A stretch of DNA of 64,000 bases from Pseudoclavibacter sp. RFBB5 (GCF_002931555.1 NZ_PSTZ01000001.1:186001-250000), one strand, 5' to 3'. Positions 16,246-24,610 are shown, counted from the first letter of the stretch. A program made the numbers and translations. The notes: a model not told the origin generated them from the sequence alone.

Positions 16246-17232
16246 GTGACCTCGCTGTGGAACGCCGCCGGCCCCGACCTCGTGGTGCACGGCGACAACC
16301 TCGACGCCATGCGCCGCCTCCCCGACGGCGCCTTCCAGGTCATCTACCTCGACCCGCCCTTCAACACCGGCAAGCAGCAGAAGCGCCAGTCGATCAAGGT
16401 GAAGCGGCAGTCCCCGGCTGAGGAAGCCGTCGAGGCCGCCGAACTCGGCGAGGCGCTCGCACACGACGAGGCCCCAGCATCCACCCCACTGACCCGCACC
16501 GGGTTCCAGGGGCGCAGCTACGAGCACACCCTCGGCGAGCTGTCGGCGTTCAACGACGAGTTCGCCGACTACTGGGGGTTCCTCGAACCGCGCCTCGTGG
16601 AGGCATGGCGGCTGCTCGACGAGACCGGCACCCTCTACCTGCACCTCGACTTCCGGGAGTCGCACTACGCGAAGGTCGTGCTCGACGCCCTCGTGGGGCG
16701 AGACAAGTTCCTCAACGAGATCATCTGGGCCTACGACTACGGGGCCCGCACCTCGAAGCGCTGGCCCGCGAAGCACGACACGATCCTCGTCTACGTGAAG
16801 AACCCGAAGCGGTACCACTTCGACGCCGCCGAGGTCGACCGGGAACCATACATGGCACCCGGCCTCGTGACCGAGGCGAAGCGCGAACGCGGCAAGCTGC
16901 CCACCGACGTGTGGTGGCACACGATCGTGTCGCCGACCGGCAAGGAGCGCACCGGCTACGCGACGCAGAAACCCGCCGGGCTGCTGCGGCGCATGATCCG
17001 CGCATCCAGCCGCGAGGGCGACTGGGTGGCCGACTTCTTCGGCGGATCCGGCACGACGGCAGCCGTCGCCCGGGAGTGCGGCCGCAGGGTCGTGACCGTC
17101 GACGCCTCAGTGGATGCGCTCCGCACCATGAGGAAGCGCCTCGGCCCGGAAGGCGTCGAGTACCGCAAGCTCACGAAAGACGGCACGCGCCTGCTGTCGG
17201 CCGCACCGAAGCGCGCCAAGCGGAGCCGCTGA
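16246..17232 (+). CDS. Solitary site-specific DNA methyltransferase (N6-adenine or N4-cytosine)
   Basis: A 328-residue amino-methyltransferase with the catalytic DPPF motif near the N-terminus (YLDPPFNTGK, Asp36-Phe39) and the S-adenosylmethionine motif late (WVADFFGGSGTTAAVA, near 265). This is the beta-type order. The region between them, including NEIIWAYDYGARTSKRWPAKHD and GYATQKPAGLLRRMI, is typical of type III-like/beta enzymes. No restriction endonuclease is adjacent, so it looks solitary. TAATCT at 16234-16239 sits 6 bases before the GTG, indicating a leaderless mRNA. Confidence 0.88.
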   Translation: MTSLWNAAGPDLVVHGDNLDAMRRLPDGAFQVIYLDPPFNTGKQQKRQSIKVKRQSPAEEAVEAAELGEALAHDEAPASTPLTRTGFQGRSYEHTLGELSAFNDEFADYWGFLEPRLVEAWRLLDETGTLYLHLDFRESHYAKVVLDALVGRDKFLNEIIWAYDYGARTSKRWPAKHDTILVYVKNPKRYHFDAAEVDREPYMAPGLVTEAKRERGKLPTDVWWHTIVSPTGKERTGYATQKPAGLLRRMIRASSREGDWVADFFGGSGTTAAVARECGRRVVTVDASVDALRTMRKRLGPEGVEYRKLTKDGTRLLSAAPKRAKRSR

Positions 17233-17292
17233 GCCGCCGAGCTGCTGAGCCTGGCAGCTGTTGAGCCTGGCAGGTTGGCCCGGTTTGCGGGG

Positions 17293-17937
17293 CTAGCGTG
17301 CCTGGTCTGGGTCCGTTGAGGACGGGCCGTTCCAGGTATCCGGAGCTGAGTACGGGTCAGACTGCGGCGCTGACGGGTACTGGTTCGGCTGCTGGCCGTA
17401 CCCCTGCACTGGAGCCTGGTACGGCTGGTTCGGGAACTGCCCCGGGTACTGCTGACTCGGGTAGTACCCCTGGTTGGGCGCGGGGTACTGGCCGGTCCCG
17501 TCGAAGCGAGCGCCGGCCGGCACGGACGGCAGGCAGGCGAACACGACGAGCGCGATCGGGCCGAGGAACGGGAAGAGCCCGATGAACGCGAAGAAGCCGG
17601 AGAAGTTCGCGTCGTGGAGGCGGCGCACCGTGATGGAGATCGTGGGCAGCAGCAGCGCGAGGTTGACGAGGAGGCTGAAGAGGCCGAACAGGCCACCGCC
17701 GATCGCGACCCAGGTGGGGGTCGAGCCGCTGCTGAAGTCGAAGCCCATCGAGATCGCGTTGAAGGCGATCGTGACTCCCGCGAGGGCCAGCGCGACCCAC
17801 CAGTACTCGCTGCGGCTCGCCCGCCCGCGGTAGACGAACGTCTTCTTCACGAAGCGCGTGATCGCTTCGGGGAACGGAGCCCCGTAGTAGGGCTGGTCAA
17901 GAGCCGGCTGGCCGGCTGGAGCGTGTCCGTAGGTCAT
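17293..17937 (-). CDS. DUF805 membrane protein with Pro/Gln/Tyr-rich tail
   Basis: A 214-residue protein. After a short Pro/Gly-rich start, the DUF805 core (about 22-140) has FVYRGRASRSEYWWVAL, LALLLPTISITVRRLHDANF and FSGFFAFIGLFPFLGPIALV, with about four membrane segments. The C-terminal 70 residues are a low-complexity Gln, Pro, Tyr and Gly tail (QGYYPSQQYPGQFPNQPYQ). DUF805 proteins are of unknown function. ATG 17937 has CGGAGGA upstream. It follows the cysteine desulfurase gene by 41 bp on the same strand. Confidence 0.88.
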   Translation of the reverse strand: MTYGHAPAGQPALDQPYYGAPFPEAITRFVKKTFVYRGRASRSEYWWVALALAGVTIAFNAISMGFDFSSGSTPTWVAIGGGLFGLFSLLVNLALLLPTISITVRRLHDANFSGFFAFIGLFPFLGPIALVVFACLPSVPAGARFDGTGQYPAPNQGYYPSQQYPGQFPNQPYQAPVQGYGQQPNQYPSAPQSDPYSAPDTWNGPSSTDPDQAR

Positions 17938-17978
17938 GTCGTTCCTCCGTGGTCGCGCGAGTACTGCAACGCCACACC

Positions 17979-19142
17979 CTAGTGCGGCGTGGTCGAGCGG
18001 CTCAGGGCGGTGACCGTCTCGTACACGGCAGCGAGGGTCTCCGCGACGCCGCGGAGGTCGTCCGAGGTGGTGGATGCTCCCCACGTGAACCGCAGGGCGG
18101 TGCGGGCGTCGTCCTCGGGGATCCCCAACGCGAGCAGCACGTGCGACGGCTCGTCGTGCCCCGCCGCGCAGGCCGCCCCCGCCGACGCGAGCACGCCTCG
18201 CCGCTCGAGCTCCAGCAGCACCGTCTCGCCGTTCACCCCCGGCAGCACAAACGACGCGTGGCGGGGGAGGCGAGCCGATGCGTGGCCCGTGAGCCGTGCA
18301 CCAGGCACAGAATCCAGGACAGCGGCCACAAACGCATCCCTGGCGCTCGCGGCCGCGTCGCTCGTCGCGGCCGCCAGGCGCTCCTCGTCGGCGAGCCGCA
18401 GCGCCACCGCGAACGCCACCGCAAACGCCACGTTCTCCGTGCCGGATCGGCGCCCTCGCTCCTGCCCGCCGCCGTGGATGAGGGGCTCGAGCGGCAGCCG
18501 CGACCGCACCGCGAGCACCCCGACCCCCTTCGGGGCACCCAGCTTGTGACCCGACAGGCTCACCGCATCCACGCCCGTCGCGGTCAAGGACACGTCGAGC
18601 GAGCCGGCCGCCTGGATCGCGTCGGTGTGAAACGGCACGCCGCGGGCGTGGGCGACGGCGGCCAGCGCGGTGATGTCCTGCACAGTGCCGACCTCGTTGT
18701 TCGCCGTCGCGAGCGACACGAGGGTCGTGTCCTCGCGGAGGGCGGAGGCAAGCGATTCCTCGCTGACCAGGCCAGACGCATCCACGTCGACGAACGTCAC
18801 CTCGAAGCCATGGAGACGCGCGAGGTAGTCGGCGGATGCGAGCACCGACTCGTGCTCGACGCGGCTCGTCACGAGGTGCCGCCCGCGCGGATTCCCCAGG
18901 GTGATGCCCTTGATCGCAAGGTTGTTCGCCTCGGTGCCGCCCGACGTGAAGACCACCTCGGCGGACCGGCACCCGAGGACACCGGCCACTGCCTTGTGAG
19001 CGTCGGCGAGGGCTGCAGAAGCCTGCTCGCCGAGCCCGTGCGTGCTCGACGGGTTGCCGAACGACGCCGTCAGGAACGGCCAGGCCGCGGCGAGCGCGTC
19101 CTCCCGGACCGGGGACGTCGCGGCCGCATCGAGGTGGAGCAC
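17979..19142 (-). CDS. Cysteine desulfurase of the nad operon
   Basis: A 387-residue class V PLP enzyme of the NifS/IscS family that releases sulfur from cysteine. FTSGGTEANNLAIKG, SRVEHESVL and SLSGHKLGAPKG (PLP-binding Lys) form the cofactor site, and SAGAACAAGHDEPSHVL holds the catalytic Cys. The GTG at 19142 follows the nadC stop by one base, so it is translated with nadABC. It most likely builds the 4Fe-4S cluster of quinolinate synthase NadA, a role known for operon-linked homologues. Confidence 0.9.
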   Translation of the reverse strand: MLHLDAAATSPVREDALAAAWPFLTASFGNPSSTHGLGEQASAALADAHKAVAGVLGCRSAEVVFTSGGTEANNLAIKGITLGNPRGRHLVTSRVEHESVLASADYLARLHGFEVTFVDVDASGLVSEESLASALREDTTLVSLATANNEVGTVQDITALAAVAHARGVPFHTDAIQAAGSLDVSLTATGVDAVSLSGHKLGAPKGVGVLAVRSRLPLEPLIHGGGQERGRRSGTENVAFAVAFAVALRLADEERLAAATSDAAASARDAFVAAVLDSVPGARLTGHASARLPRHASFVLPGVNGETVLLELERRGVLASAGAACAAGHDEPSHVLLALGIPEDDARTALRFTWGASTTSDDLRGVAETLAAVYETVTALSRSTTPH

Positions 19143-19143
19143 G

Positions 19144-20031
19144 TCAGCGCCTGGCCTCAGGTGCGGGATCGGCCGCGGGCTCGAGCGCCATGTCGAGGCC
19201 CAGGTCGATGGCCCGCGCGCTGTGGGTGAGGGCGCCGACCGAGATGACATCGACGCCCGTCTCCGCGATCGCCGCGACCGTGTCGAGGTTCACTCCGCCA
19301 CTCGCCTCGACGACCGCCCGCCCGTTGATGAGCGCGACGCCCTCGCGCAGCTCGGCCAGCGAGAAGTTGTCGAGCATGATGGTGTCCACCCCGGCCGCGA
19401 TCACCGGAGCGACCTGGTCGAGCCGGTCGACCTCCACCTCGAAGTGCGTCGTGTGGCCCAGCTTGTCCTTCGCAGCCAGCAGCGCTTGCGTCAGCCCGAG
19501 GCCGGACTGCTGCAGGAGCACGGCGAGGTGATTGTCCTTCGCCATCACCGCGTCCGACAGCGAGAAGCGGTGGTTGCGGCCTCCACCGTTCGCGACGGCG
19601 TGCCGCTCGAAGGCGCGCAGTCCCGGCGTCGTCTTGCGCGTGTCCGTGATGCGCGCCGACGTGTGCGCGACCGCGTCGACGTAGCTGCGAGTGAGCGTCG
19701 CGATGCCGCTCATGCGCTGCGCGAAGTTCAACGCCACCCGTTCCGCCGTGAGCACCGACCGCGCGGGTCCCGCGACGGCCACCAGCACATCCCCTGGGGC
19801 GAACTCGTCACCGTCGTCGGCGTGCAGATCGACCTGGATGCGCGCGTCCGTCAGCCGGAAGGCCGCCGCGAACACCTCCATCCCCGACAGCACACCCGCC
19901 TCGCGTGCGACGAGGGTGGCGCTCGCGGTGGCGTCGTGCGGGATGAGCGTCGAGGCCGTGATGTCACCCCAGGGGGCGTCCTCGAGCAGGGCGGCGCTCA
20001 CGGTGGTCATGATGTGGGCAGGAGTGAGCAT
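19144..20031 (-). CDS. nadC: Nicotinate-nucleotide pyrophosphorylase (quinolinate phosphoribosyltransferase)
   Basis: A 295-residue NadC that converts quinolinate and PRPP to nicotinate mononucleotide, CO2 and pyrophosphate, the last step of de novo NAD precursor synthesis. Signature segments are EDAPWGDITA, ERVALNFAQRMSGIAT, DTRKTTPGLRAFERHAVANG (Arg/Lys substrate contacts), MAKDNHL and VEASGGVNLD. The length is normal. The gene starts at the nadB stop, 1 bp overlapping, and is followed after one base by the cysteine desulfurase. Confidence 0.96.
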   Translation of the reverse strand: MLTPAHIMTTVSAALLEDAPWGDITASTLIPHDATASATLVAREAGVLSGMEVFAAAFRLTDARIQVDLHADDGDEFAPGDVLVAVAGPARSVLTAERVALNFAQRMSGIATLTRSYVDAVAHTSARITDTRKTTPGLRAFERHAVANGGGRNHRFSLSDAVMAKDNHLAVLLQQSGLGLTQALLAAKDKLGHTTHFEVEVDRLDQVAPVIAAGVDTIMLDNFSLAELREGVALINGRAVVEASGGVNLDTVAAIAETGVDVISVGALTHSARAIDLGLDMALEPAADPAPEARR

Positions 20032-21866
20032 CAGTGCGCCATGGCCTTCGGCTTGAGAGGGAGTGGGCGTGGGTGTGGGTGTGGGTGCGGGAACTGGCGG
20101 GGAGACAAGGGCGGTGCCTGGGCGTGAGGCTCGCGGGCGCTGGGACGGTCAGCTCGGAAGTGCGCGCCCGCCGACTCGCCGCGGGCCCGGGCAGCCGCCA
20201 CGGTGAGCTGGGCGAGCGTGAGCAGATTGGTGTCCTCGCGCGCGGCGACCGACGAGTCCGGCCCAGCCGCGTCTCGGTCAGCGGCCCAGGCTGCGAGGGC
20301 CTGCGCGGCGTCGTCGAGTGCGGGGCCGCTGCGATGCAGGCCCGCGGACGCCCACATCAGCGTCTGCAGTGCCGCCCGCGAGAATGCGGGAGCGCGTCCG
20401 CTCGCCGTTCGGTGTCCAACATCAGTGCGATTTCGGCCCGAATCGGGCCCGTTCGGCGGAATCGGGGCGAAATTGCACTGATGTTGGTCAGGGGTGGGGG
20501 AGACCGCGACGTCGGAGACGCGGTCAAGTCGGGCCTGGTCAAGCTGGGCCTGGCCGAGCAGCGCCTGGCCGTGCGGCGCCTGCTCGCGGAGCCCCTCCGC
20601 GACGCGGTGCCCGAAGACGGCGCCCTCGAGGAGCGAGTTCGACGCGAGGCGGTTCGCGCCGTGCACGCCCGTGCGGGCGGTCTCGCCCGCGGCGTAGAGG
20701 CCGAGGATGCTCGTCCGCCCGAGCAGGTCGGTGACGACGCCGCCCATCAGGTAGTGCGCCGCGGGCGTGACGGGCACCGTCTCGCGCGACCAGTCGAGCC
20801 CGGCCTCGTCGAGGCGGGCCGAGATGCTCGGGAACCGGTGCTCGAGGAAGCCCCGGCCCAGGTGCCGCGCGTCGAGCCGCACCGGCCGCCCGCCCTGCTT
20901 CGCCATCTCGTCGGCGATGCCGCGAGCCACGACGTCTCGCGGGGCGAGCTCGGCGTCGGGGTGCACGCCGACCAGGAAACGCTCACCCGCGTCGTTGAGC
21001 AGGAGGGCGCCCTCGCCGCGCACCGCCTCGGAGATGAGCGCACCCCCTGATCCGGCGAGCACGGTCGGGTGGAACTGCACAAACTCCAGGTCGGCGATCT
21101 CAGCTCCGGCACGCGCGGCGGCGGCGATGCCGTCGCCCGTCGCGACCGCGGGGTTGCTCGTGTGCGCGAAGAGCTGGCCGGCGCCGCCCGTCGCGAGCAC
21201 AACCCCGTCGGCCTCGAAGAAGCCGGGCGTTCTGTCATCCGGGCCGAGCAGCCACGCGCCGACCACACGCGTGGCTGCTGGATCGACGTCGTCTGCTGCG
21301 GTGCTCACGGCGAGGTCCACGAGGAAGGTGTGCTCCAGCAGCCGGAGCTCGCCGCGTTCGGCCGCCGCGCGGGCGGCGTCGCTCAGCGCTCGCTGGATCT
21401 CGCGACCGGTGCCGTCTCCGAAGGCGTGCAGGATGCGCGCATGCGAGTGCGCGGCCTCGAGCCCGCGCGCGAGGGCACCACTCGTGCCAGCGTCGAAGCG
21501 CGCGCCGAGGGCGACCAGGTCGCGGATGCGCGCATCCGCCGAGCCGCACAGCACCTCGATCGCGCGCCGGTCGCCGAGCCCCGCGCCAGCTGCGAGCGTG
21601 TCGCGCACGTGCGACTCGACGCTGTCACCAGCGCTCGCATCAGCGCTCGCATCAGCGCCAGCATCAGCACCGGCCGCGAGCACTGCCGCGATTCCGCCCT
21701 GAGCATGCGAGGTGGCGGTATTGCCGAGCGTCGCCTTCGTGGCGACCATCACGTCGTGCCCGTCGGCGGCCGCCGCCAACGCTGCGGTCAGCCCCGCGAT
21801 GCCGCTGCCGACGACCAGCACCCGCAGCCGAGCGTCAGCGCCCCGAGCATCAGCGCCCGCGCCCAT
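20031..21866 (-). CDS. nadB: L-aspartate oxidase with unusual low-complexity insertions
   Basis: A 611-residue FAD enzyme that oxidises L-aspartate to iminoaspartate for NadA. Motifs: VVGSGIAGLTAALAAA (FAD), TSHAQGGIAAVLAA, VVLATGGAGQLFAHTSNPAV, EFVQFHPTVLAGSGGALISE, AAHYLMGGVVTDL and AAGETARTGVHGANRLASNS. It is longer than usual because of an Ala/Asp repeat near residue 70, an insertion at about 445-490 in the linker to the C-terminal helical domain that contains a 72-bp palindromic element, and a His/Pro tail. ATG 21866 lies one base after the nadA stop. Confidence 0.93.
   Translation of the reverse strand: MGAGADARGADARLRVLVVGSGIAGLTAALAAAADGHDVMVATKATLGNTATSHAQGGIAAVLAAGADAGADASADASAGDSVESHVRDTLAAGAGLGDRRAIEVLCGSADARIRDLVALGARFDAGTSGALARGLEAAHSHARILHAFGDGTGREIQRALSDAARAAAERGELRLLEHTFLVDLAVSTAADDVDPAATRVVGAWLLGPDDRTPGFFEADGVVLATGGAGQLFAHTSNPAVATGDGIAAAARAGAEIADLEFVQFHPTVLAGSGGALISEAVRGEGALLLNDAGERFLVGVHPDAELAPRDVVARGIADEMAKQGGRPVRLDARHLGRGFLEHRFPSISARLDEAGLDWSRETVPVTPAAHYLMGGVVTDLLGRTSILGLYAAGETARTGVHGANRLASNSLLEGAVFGHRVAEGLREQAPHGQALLGQAQLDQARLDRVSDVAVSPTPDQHQCNFAPIPPNGPDSGRNRTDVGHRTASGRAPAFSRAALQTLMWASAGLHRSGPALDDAAQALAAWAADRDAAGPDSSVAAREDTNLLTLAQLTVAAARARGESAGAHFRADRPSAREPHAQAPPLSPRQFPHPHPHPRPLPLKPKAMAH
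20416..20487 (-). repeat. In-frame palindromic element inside nadB
   Basis: The outer arms are 20 bases, 20416-20435 (begins CCAACATCAGTGCG) and 20468-20487 (ends ACTGATGTTGG), matching at 19 of 20 positions, the odd pair being G-U compatible in RNA. The 32-base interior is G and C rich with a smaller CCCG/CGGG hairpin. It keeps the nadB frame open, adding about 24 residues in a variable linker. I found no second copy by eye. Confidence 0.75.
21631..21666 (-). repeat. Three 12-bp tandem repeats in nadB
   Basis: Units GCGCTCGCATCA, GCGCTCGCATCA and GCGCCAGCATCA run in tandem and encode the ADASADAS-like stretch of NadB between the FAD domain motifs. A multiple-of-three unit keeps the frame, so copy number could vary without inactivating the gene. 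Confidence 0.7.
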
Positions 21867-21867
21867 C

Positions 21868-23166
21868 TCAGGACGCCATCGTCGTGTCCGGCCGGGCCGC
21901 GAGCATCCGCTCGACCGCGACCCTGGCGGGCTCGGCGACACTCGCCGGCACGCTGATCTGGTTGCGCACCTCGCCGGCCACGAGTCCTTCGAGCACCCAG
22001 GCGATGTAGCTGGGGTGGATGCGGTACATCGTCGAGCACGGGCACACGACCGGGTCGAGGCAGAAGATCGTGTGCTGGGGGTACTCGGCGGCGAGGCGCT
22101 GGACGAGGTTGATCTCGGTGCCGATCGCGAAGACCGAGCCGTCGGGGGCGGCTGCGATGGCCTTCGTGATGTAGTCGGTGGAGCCGTACTCGTCGGCGGC
22201 GTCGACGATCGCCATGGGGCACTCTGGGTGCACGATGACGCGCACCTCCGGGTACCCGGCGCGGGCCTTGTCGATCTGGGCGACGGTGAAGCGCTTGTGC
22301 ACGGAGCAGAAGCCGTTCCAGAGGATCACCTTGGCGGCGTCGAGCGTCTCGGGGGTCTGGCCGCCGAGGGGGCGGCGCGAGTTCCAGAGCGGCATCTCCT
22401 CGAGCGTCACGCCCATGGCCTTCGCGGTGTTGCGGCCGAGGTGCTGGTCGGGGAAGAACAGCACCCGCTGCCCACGCTCGAAGGCCCACTGCAGCACGGT
22501 CTCGGCGTTGGAGGAGGTGCAGACGATGCCCCCGTTGCGCCCGCAGAACGCCTTGAGCTCGGCGGAGGAGTTCATGTAGGTGACGGGGATGACGGGCACG
22601 CGCCCAGCGGCGTCCGGTTCCGTCCCGTACAGGTCGGCGAGCTGCTCCCAGCACTCTTCGACGGAGTCGCTGTCGGCCATGTCTGCCATTGAGCATCCGG
22701 CGGCGAGGTTCGGGAGGATCACCGCCTGCTCGGGGGCGGACACGATGTCGGCTGTCTCGGCCATGAAGTGCACCCCGCAGAACACGATGGCCTCTGCCTC
22801 CGGCTTCGCTTTCGCGGCGTTGGCGAGCTGGAAGGAGTCGCCGATGAAGTCGGCGTACTGCACGACCTCGTCGCGCTGGTAGAAGTGGCCGAGGGTCACG
22901 ACGCGGTCCCCGAGGGTCGCCTTGGCGGTGAGGATGCGGGCGTGGATCTCCGCGTCAGTCGCGGTCCGGTACTCCTCGGGCAGGAGCTCCTGCCTTGGCG
23001 CCGTCGGCGGGAGCCGGTCGGCCATTGACGCCCCAGGCCCGTAGGACGGCGCTTGCAGGTCGAACGCCCACGGCGACTTCACGAGCTCCGGCGAACAGCT
23101 CTCGCCGGCCTGCTTGCCGGTCTGGATGCGCGTGATCGTGGTGTGCACTGAGGCGGTTGTGGTCAT
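21868..23166 (-). CDS. nadA: Quinolinate synthase
   Basis: A 432-residue NadA that condenses iminoaspartate with dihydroxyacetone phosphate to quinolinate using a 4Fe-4S cluster. The three cluster cysteines lie in IVFCGVHFMAETAD, VHPECPMAIVDAAD and LDPVVCPCSTMYRI. The N-terminal extension of about 70 residues is common in actinobacterial NadA. ATG 23166 is chosen because GAAGGG lies upstream. The first 212 bp are overlapped in another frame by the nrtR reading frame. Products feed the nadB, nadC and cysteine desulfurase genes directly downstream. Confidence 0.95.
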   Translation of the reverse strand: MTTTASVHTTITRIQTGKQAGESCSPELVKSPWAFDLQAPSYGPGASMADRLPPTAPRQELLPEEYRTATDAEIHARILTAKATLGDRVVTLGHFYQRDEVVQYADFIGDSFQLANAAKAKPEAEAIVFCGVHFMAETADIVSAPEQAVILPNLAAGCSMADMADSDSVEECWEQLADLYGTEPDAAGRVPVIPVTYMNSSAELKAFCGRNGGIVCTSSNAETVLQWAFERGQRVLFFPDQHLGRNTAKAMGVTLEEMPLWNSRRPLGGQTPETLDAAKVILWNGFCSVHKRFTVAQIDKARAGYPEVRVIVHPECPMAIVDAADEYGSTDYITKAIAAAPDGSVFAIGTEINLVQRLAAEYPQHTIFCLDPVVCPCSTMYRIHPSYIAWVLEGLVAGEVRNQISVPASVAEPARVAVERMLAARPDTTMAS

Positions 23167-23887
23167 GGGGGCTGCCCTTCGCGGCGGGGGAGGTCGTGAG
23201 GAGGGGGCTCTGCTCGGACGGGGCTGGAGCCTCGATGTACCTGTAGAGCTTCGGGGGTCGGTGCCTGGTGCCGGCGAGGGTCTCGCCGGTCTCGGCGAGC
23301 GTGTTCGAGGCCAGCATGTCGCGGCGGAAGTTGGCGGCGTCGATGGGGCGGTCGAGGACAGCTTCGTAGACCTCGCGGAGCTGGGCGATGGTGAAGGATT
23401 CGCCGAGGAAGCTGTGCGCGATGGAGCTGTACTCGACCTTGTTGCGGAGTCGCCAGAGGGCGTAGTCGATGATGCGGCGGTGGTCGAAGGCGAGGGGAGG
23501 GAGGTCGTCGACGGGGTGCCAGCGGACGTTGTCGCCGAGGCGCGCCAAGCTCGCTTCCTCGTTGCCGACGAGCGCCCAGTAGACGACGGACACGACCCGC
23601 GGGTCGGCCCCGAAGACGCGGTCGGCATCGCCGAAGGCGTAGAGCTGCTCGAGGTACTTGGGGGCGAGTCGCATCGTCTCGAAGAGGGTGCGTGACGCTG
23701 CGGCGGCGAGGTCCTCGTCGCCGAGCGGCCCGCCTGGCAGGGCGAGGAGGTCGATGAACGGCTGCCGCTGCCGTCGTACCAGCGGCACCCAGATCGTGGG
23801 CGCGGGAGCGCGATGCGACGAGGGAGGTGACGGGCGCAGCGCGAAGATCACCGTGGAGACGGCGAGGGTCGCGTTGTCGGATGGCAT
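22955..23887 (-). CDS. nrtR: NrtR-type Nudix-related transcriptional regulator of NAD synthesis
   Basis: NrtR proteins join a Nudix-like ligand-binding domain to a winged helix and repress NAD genes, ADP-ribose being the usual effector. Residues 8-140 form the Nudix fold with a degenerate box (ALPGGPLGDEDLAAAASRT), and 145-218 form the winged helix (KVEYSSIAHSFLGESFTIA, REVYEAVLDRPIDAANFRRD) ending RPPKLYRY. A normal NrtR stops about there; this frame runs 92 codons further, 70 of them inside nadA in another frame. GAGGTGGAGG precedes the ATG. The tail may be a lost stop codon or an artefact. Confidence 0.85.
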   Translation of the reverse strand: MPSDNATLAVSTVIFALRPSPPSSHRAPAPTIWVPLVRRQRQPFIDLLALPGGPLGDEDLAAAASRTLFETMRLAPKYLEQLYAFGDADRVFGADPRVVSVVYWALVGNEEASLARLGDNVRWHPVDDLPPLAFDHRRIIDYALWRLRNKVEYSSIAHSFLGESFTIAQLREVYEAVLDRPIDAANFRRDMLASNTLAETGETLAGTRHRPPKLYRYIEAPAPSEQSPLLTTSPAAKGSPHDHNRLSAHHDHAHPDRQAGRRELFAGAREVAVGVRPASAVLRAWGVNGRPAPADGAKAGAPARGVPDRD

Positions 23888-23904
23888 CCTCCACCTCCTC
23901 TCTA

Positions 23905-23929
23905 ACTTAGAGTCAGTTCGACTCTAAGT
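23905..23929. promoter_or_regulatory. Candidate NrtR operator
   Basis: ACTTAGAGTC (23905-23914) and GACTCTAAGT (23920-23929) form a perfect 10-bp inverted repeat with a 5-bp spacer, 18 bp upstream of the nrtR ATG and between nrtR and the divergent methyltransferase gene. It is the obvious site for autoregulation of nrtR-nadABC; the assignment is positional. Confidence 0.7.
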
Positions 23930-23962
23930 GCAGTGTACGCCACGCACGCCTAGGCTGTGGCG

Positions 23963-24610
23963 GTGAGCGATCAGCAGCAGTTCGGCAGCGAAGACGACGC
24001 CCCGCACGGGGTCGGCCCCTGGCCCGGTGGCCGCGGCGCGTGGCCGGACGGGCCCTGGTACGACGCGGAGCTGCTCGAGAACGGCGACCGGCGCAACGTC
24101 ATCGACCGCTACCGGTACTGGTCGATGGATGCGATCGTCGCCGACCTCGACACGAAGCGCCACGCCTTCCACGTCGCCATCGAGAACTGGCAGCACGACA
24201 TGAACATCGGCTCGATCGTGCGCAGTGCCAACGCCTTCGCGGCCGACACAGTGCACATCGTGGGCAAGCGCCGCTGGAACAAGCGCGGCGCGATGGTCAC
24301 GGACCGCTACCAGCACGTCGTGCACCACGAGACCGTCGCAGCGTTCATCGACTGGGCGCGGAGCGAGGAGATGCCGGTCCTCGCCATCGACAACGTGCCC
24401 GGCTGCGTGCCCATCGAGACCTACGAGCTGCCGGAGCGGTGCGTGCTGCTCTTCGGGCAGGAGGGGCCAGGGGTCTCGGAGGAGGCGGTCGAGGTCTCGG
24501 ATGCGGTGCTCGAGATCTCCCAGTTCGGCTCGACCCGCTCGATCAACGCGTCTGCGGCGGCGGCCGTCGCGATGCACACGTGGGTGCTGCAGCACGTCGA
24601 CTTCGCCTAA
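23963..24610 (+). CDS. SpoU/TrmH-family RNA 2'-O-methyltransferase
   Basis: A SPOUT-fold methyltransferase of about 215 residues. The three family motifs are present: NIGSIVRSANAFAAD (motif 1), CVLLFGQEGPGVSEEA (motif 2) and LEISQFGSTRSINASAAAAV (motif 3, the knot). It methylates a ribose 2'-hydroxyl in tRNA or rRNA with S-adenosylmethionine; the target nucleotide cannot be named. GTG 23963 is favoured over GTG 23957 because TAGGCT at 23951-23956 is spaced 6 bases from it, as in other leaderless genes here. Its stop overlaps the convergent TetR gene. Confidence 0.88.
   Translation: MSDQQQFGSEDDAPHGVGPWPGGRGAWPDGPWYDAELLENGDRRNVIDRYRYWSMDAIVADLDTKRHAFHVAIENWQHDMNIGSIVRSANAFAADTVHIVGKRRWNKRGAMVTDRYQHVVHHETVAAFIDWARSEEMPVLAIDNVPGCVPIETYELPERCVLLFGQEGPGVSEEAVEVSDAVLEISQFGSTRSINASAAAAVAMHTWVLQHVDFA

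Noticed and set aside
16192-16920. N-terminal extension of the O-acetyltransferase into the methyltransferase gene
   Set aside because: The added residues are antisense to the methyltransferase; ATG 16191 gives the normal family length.
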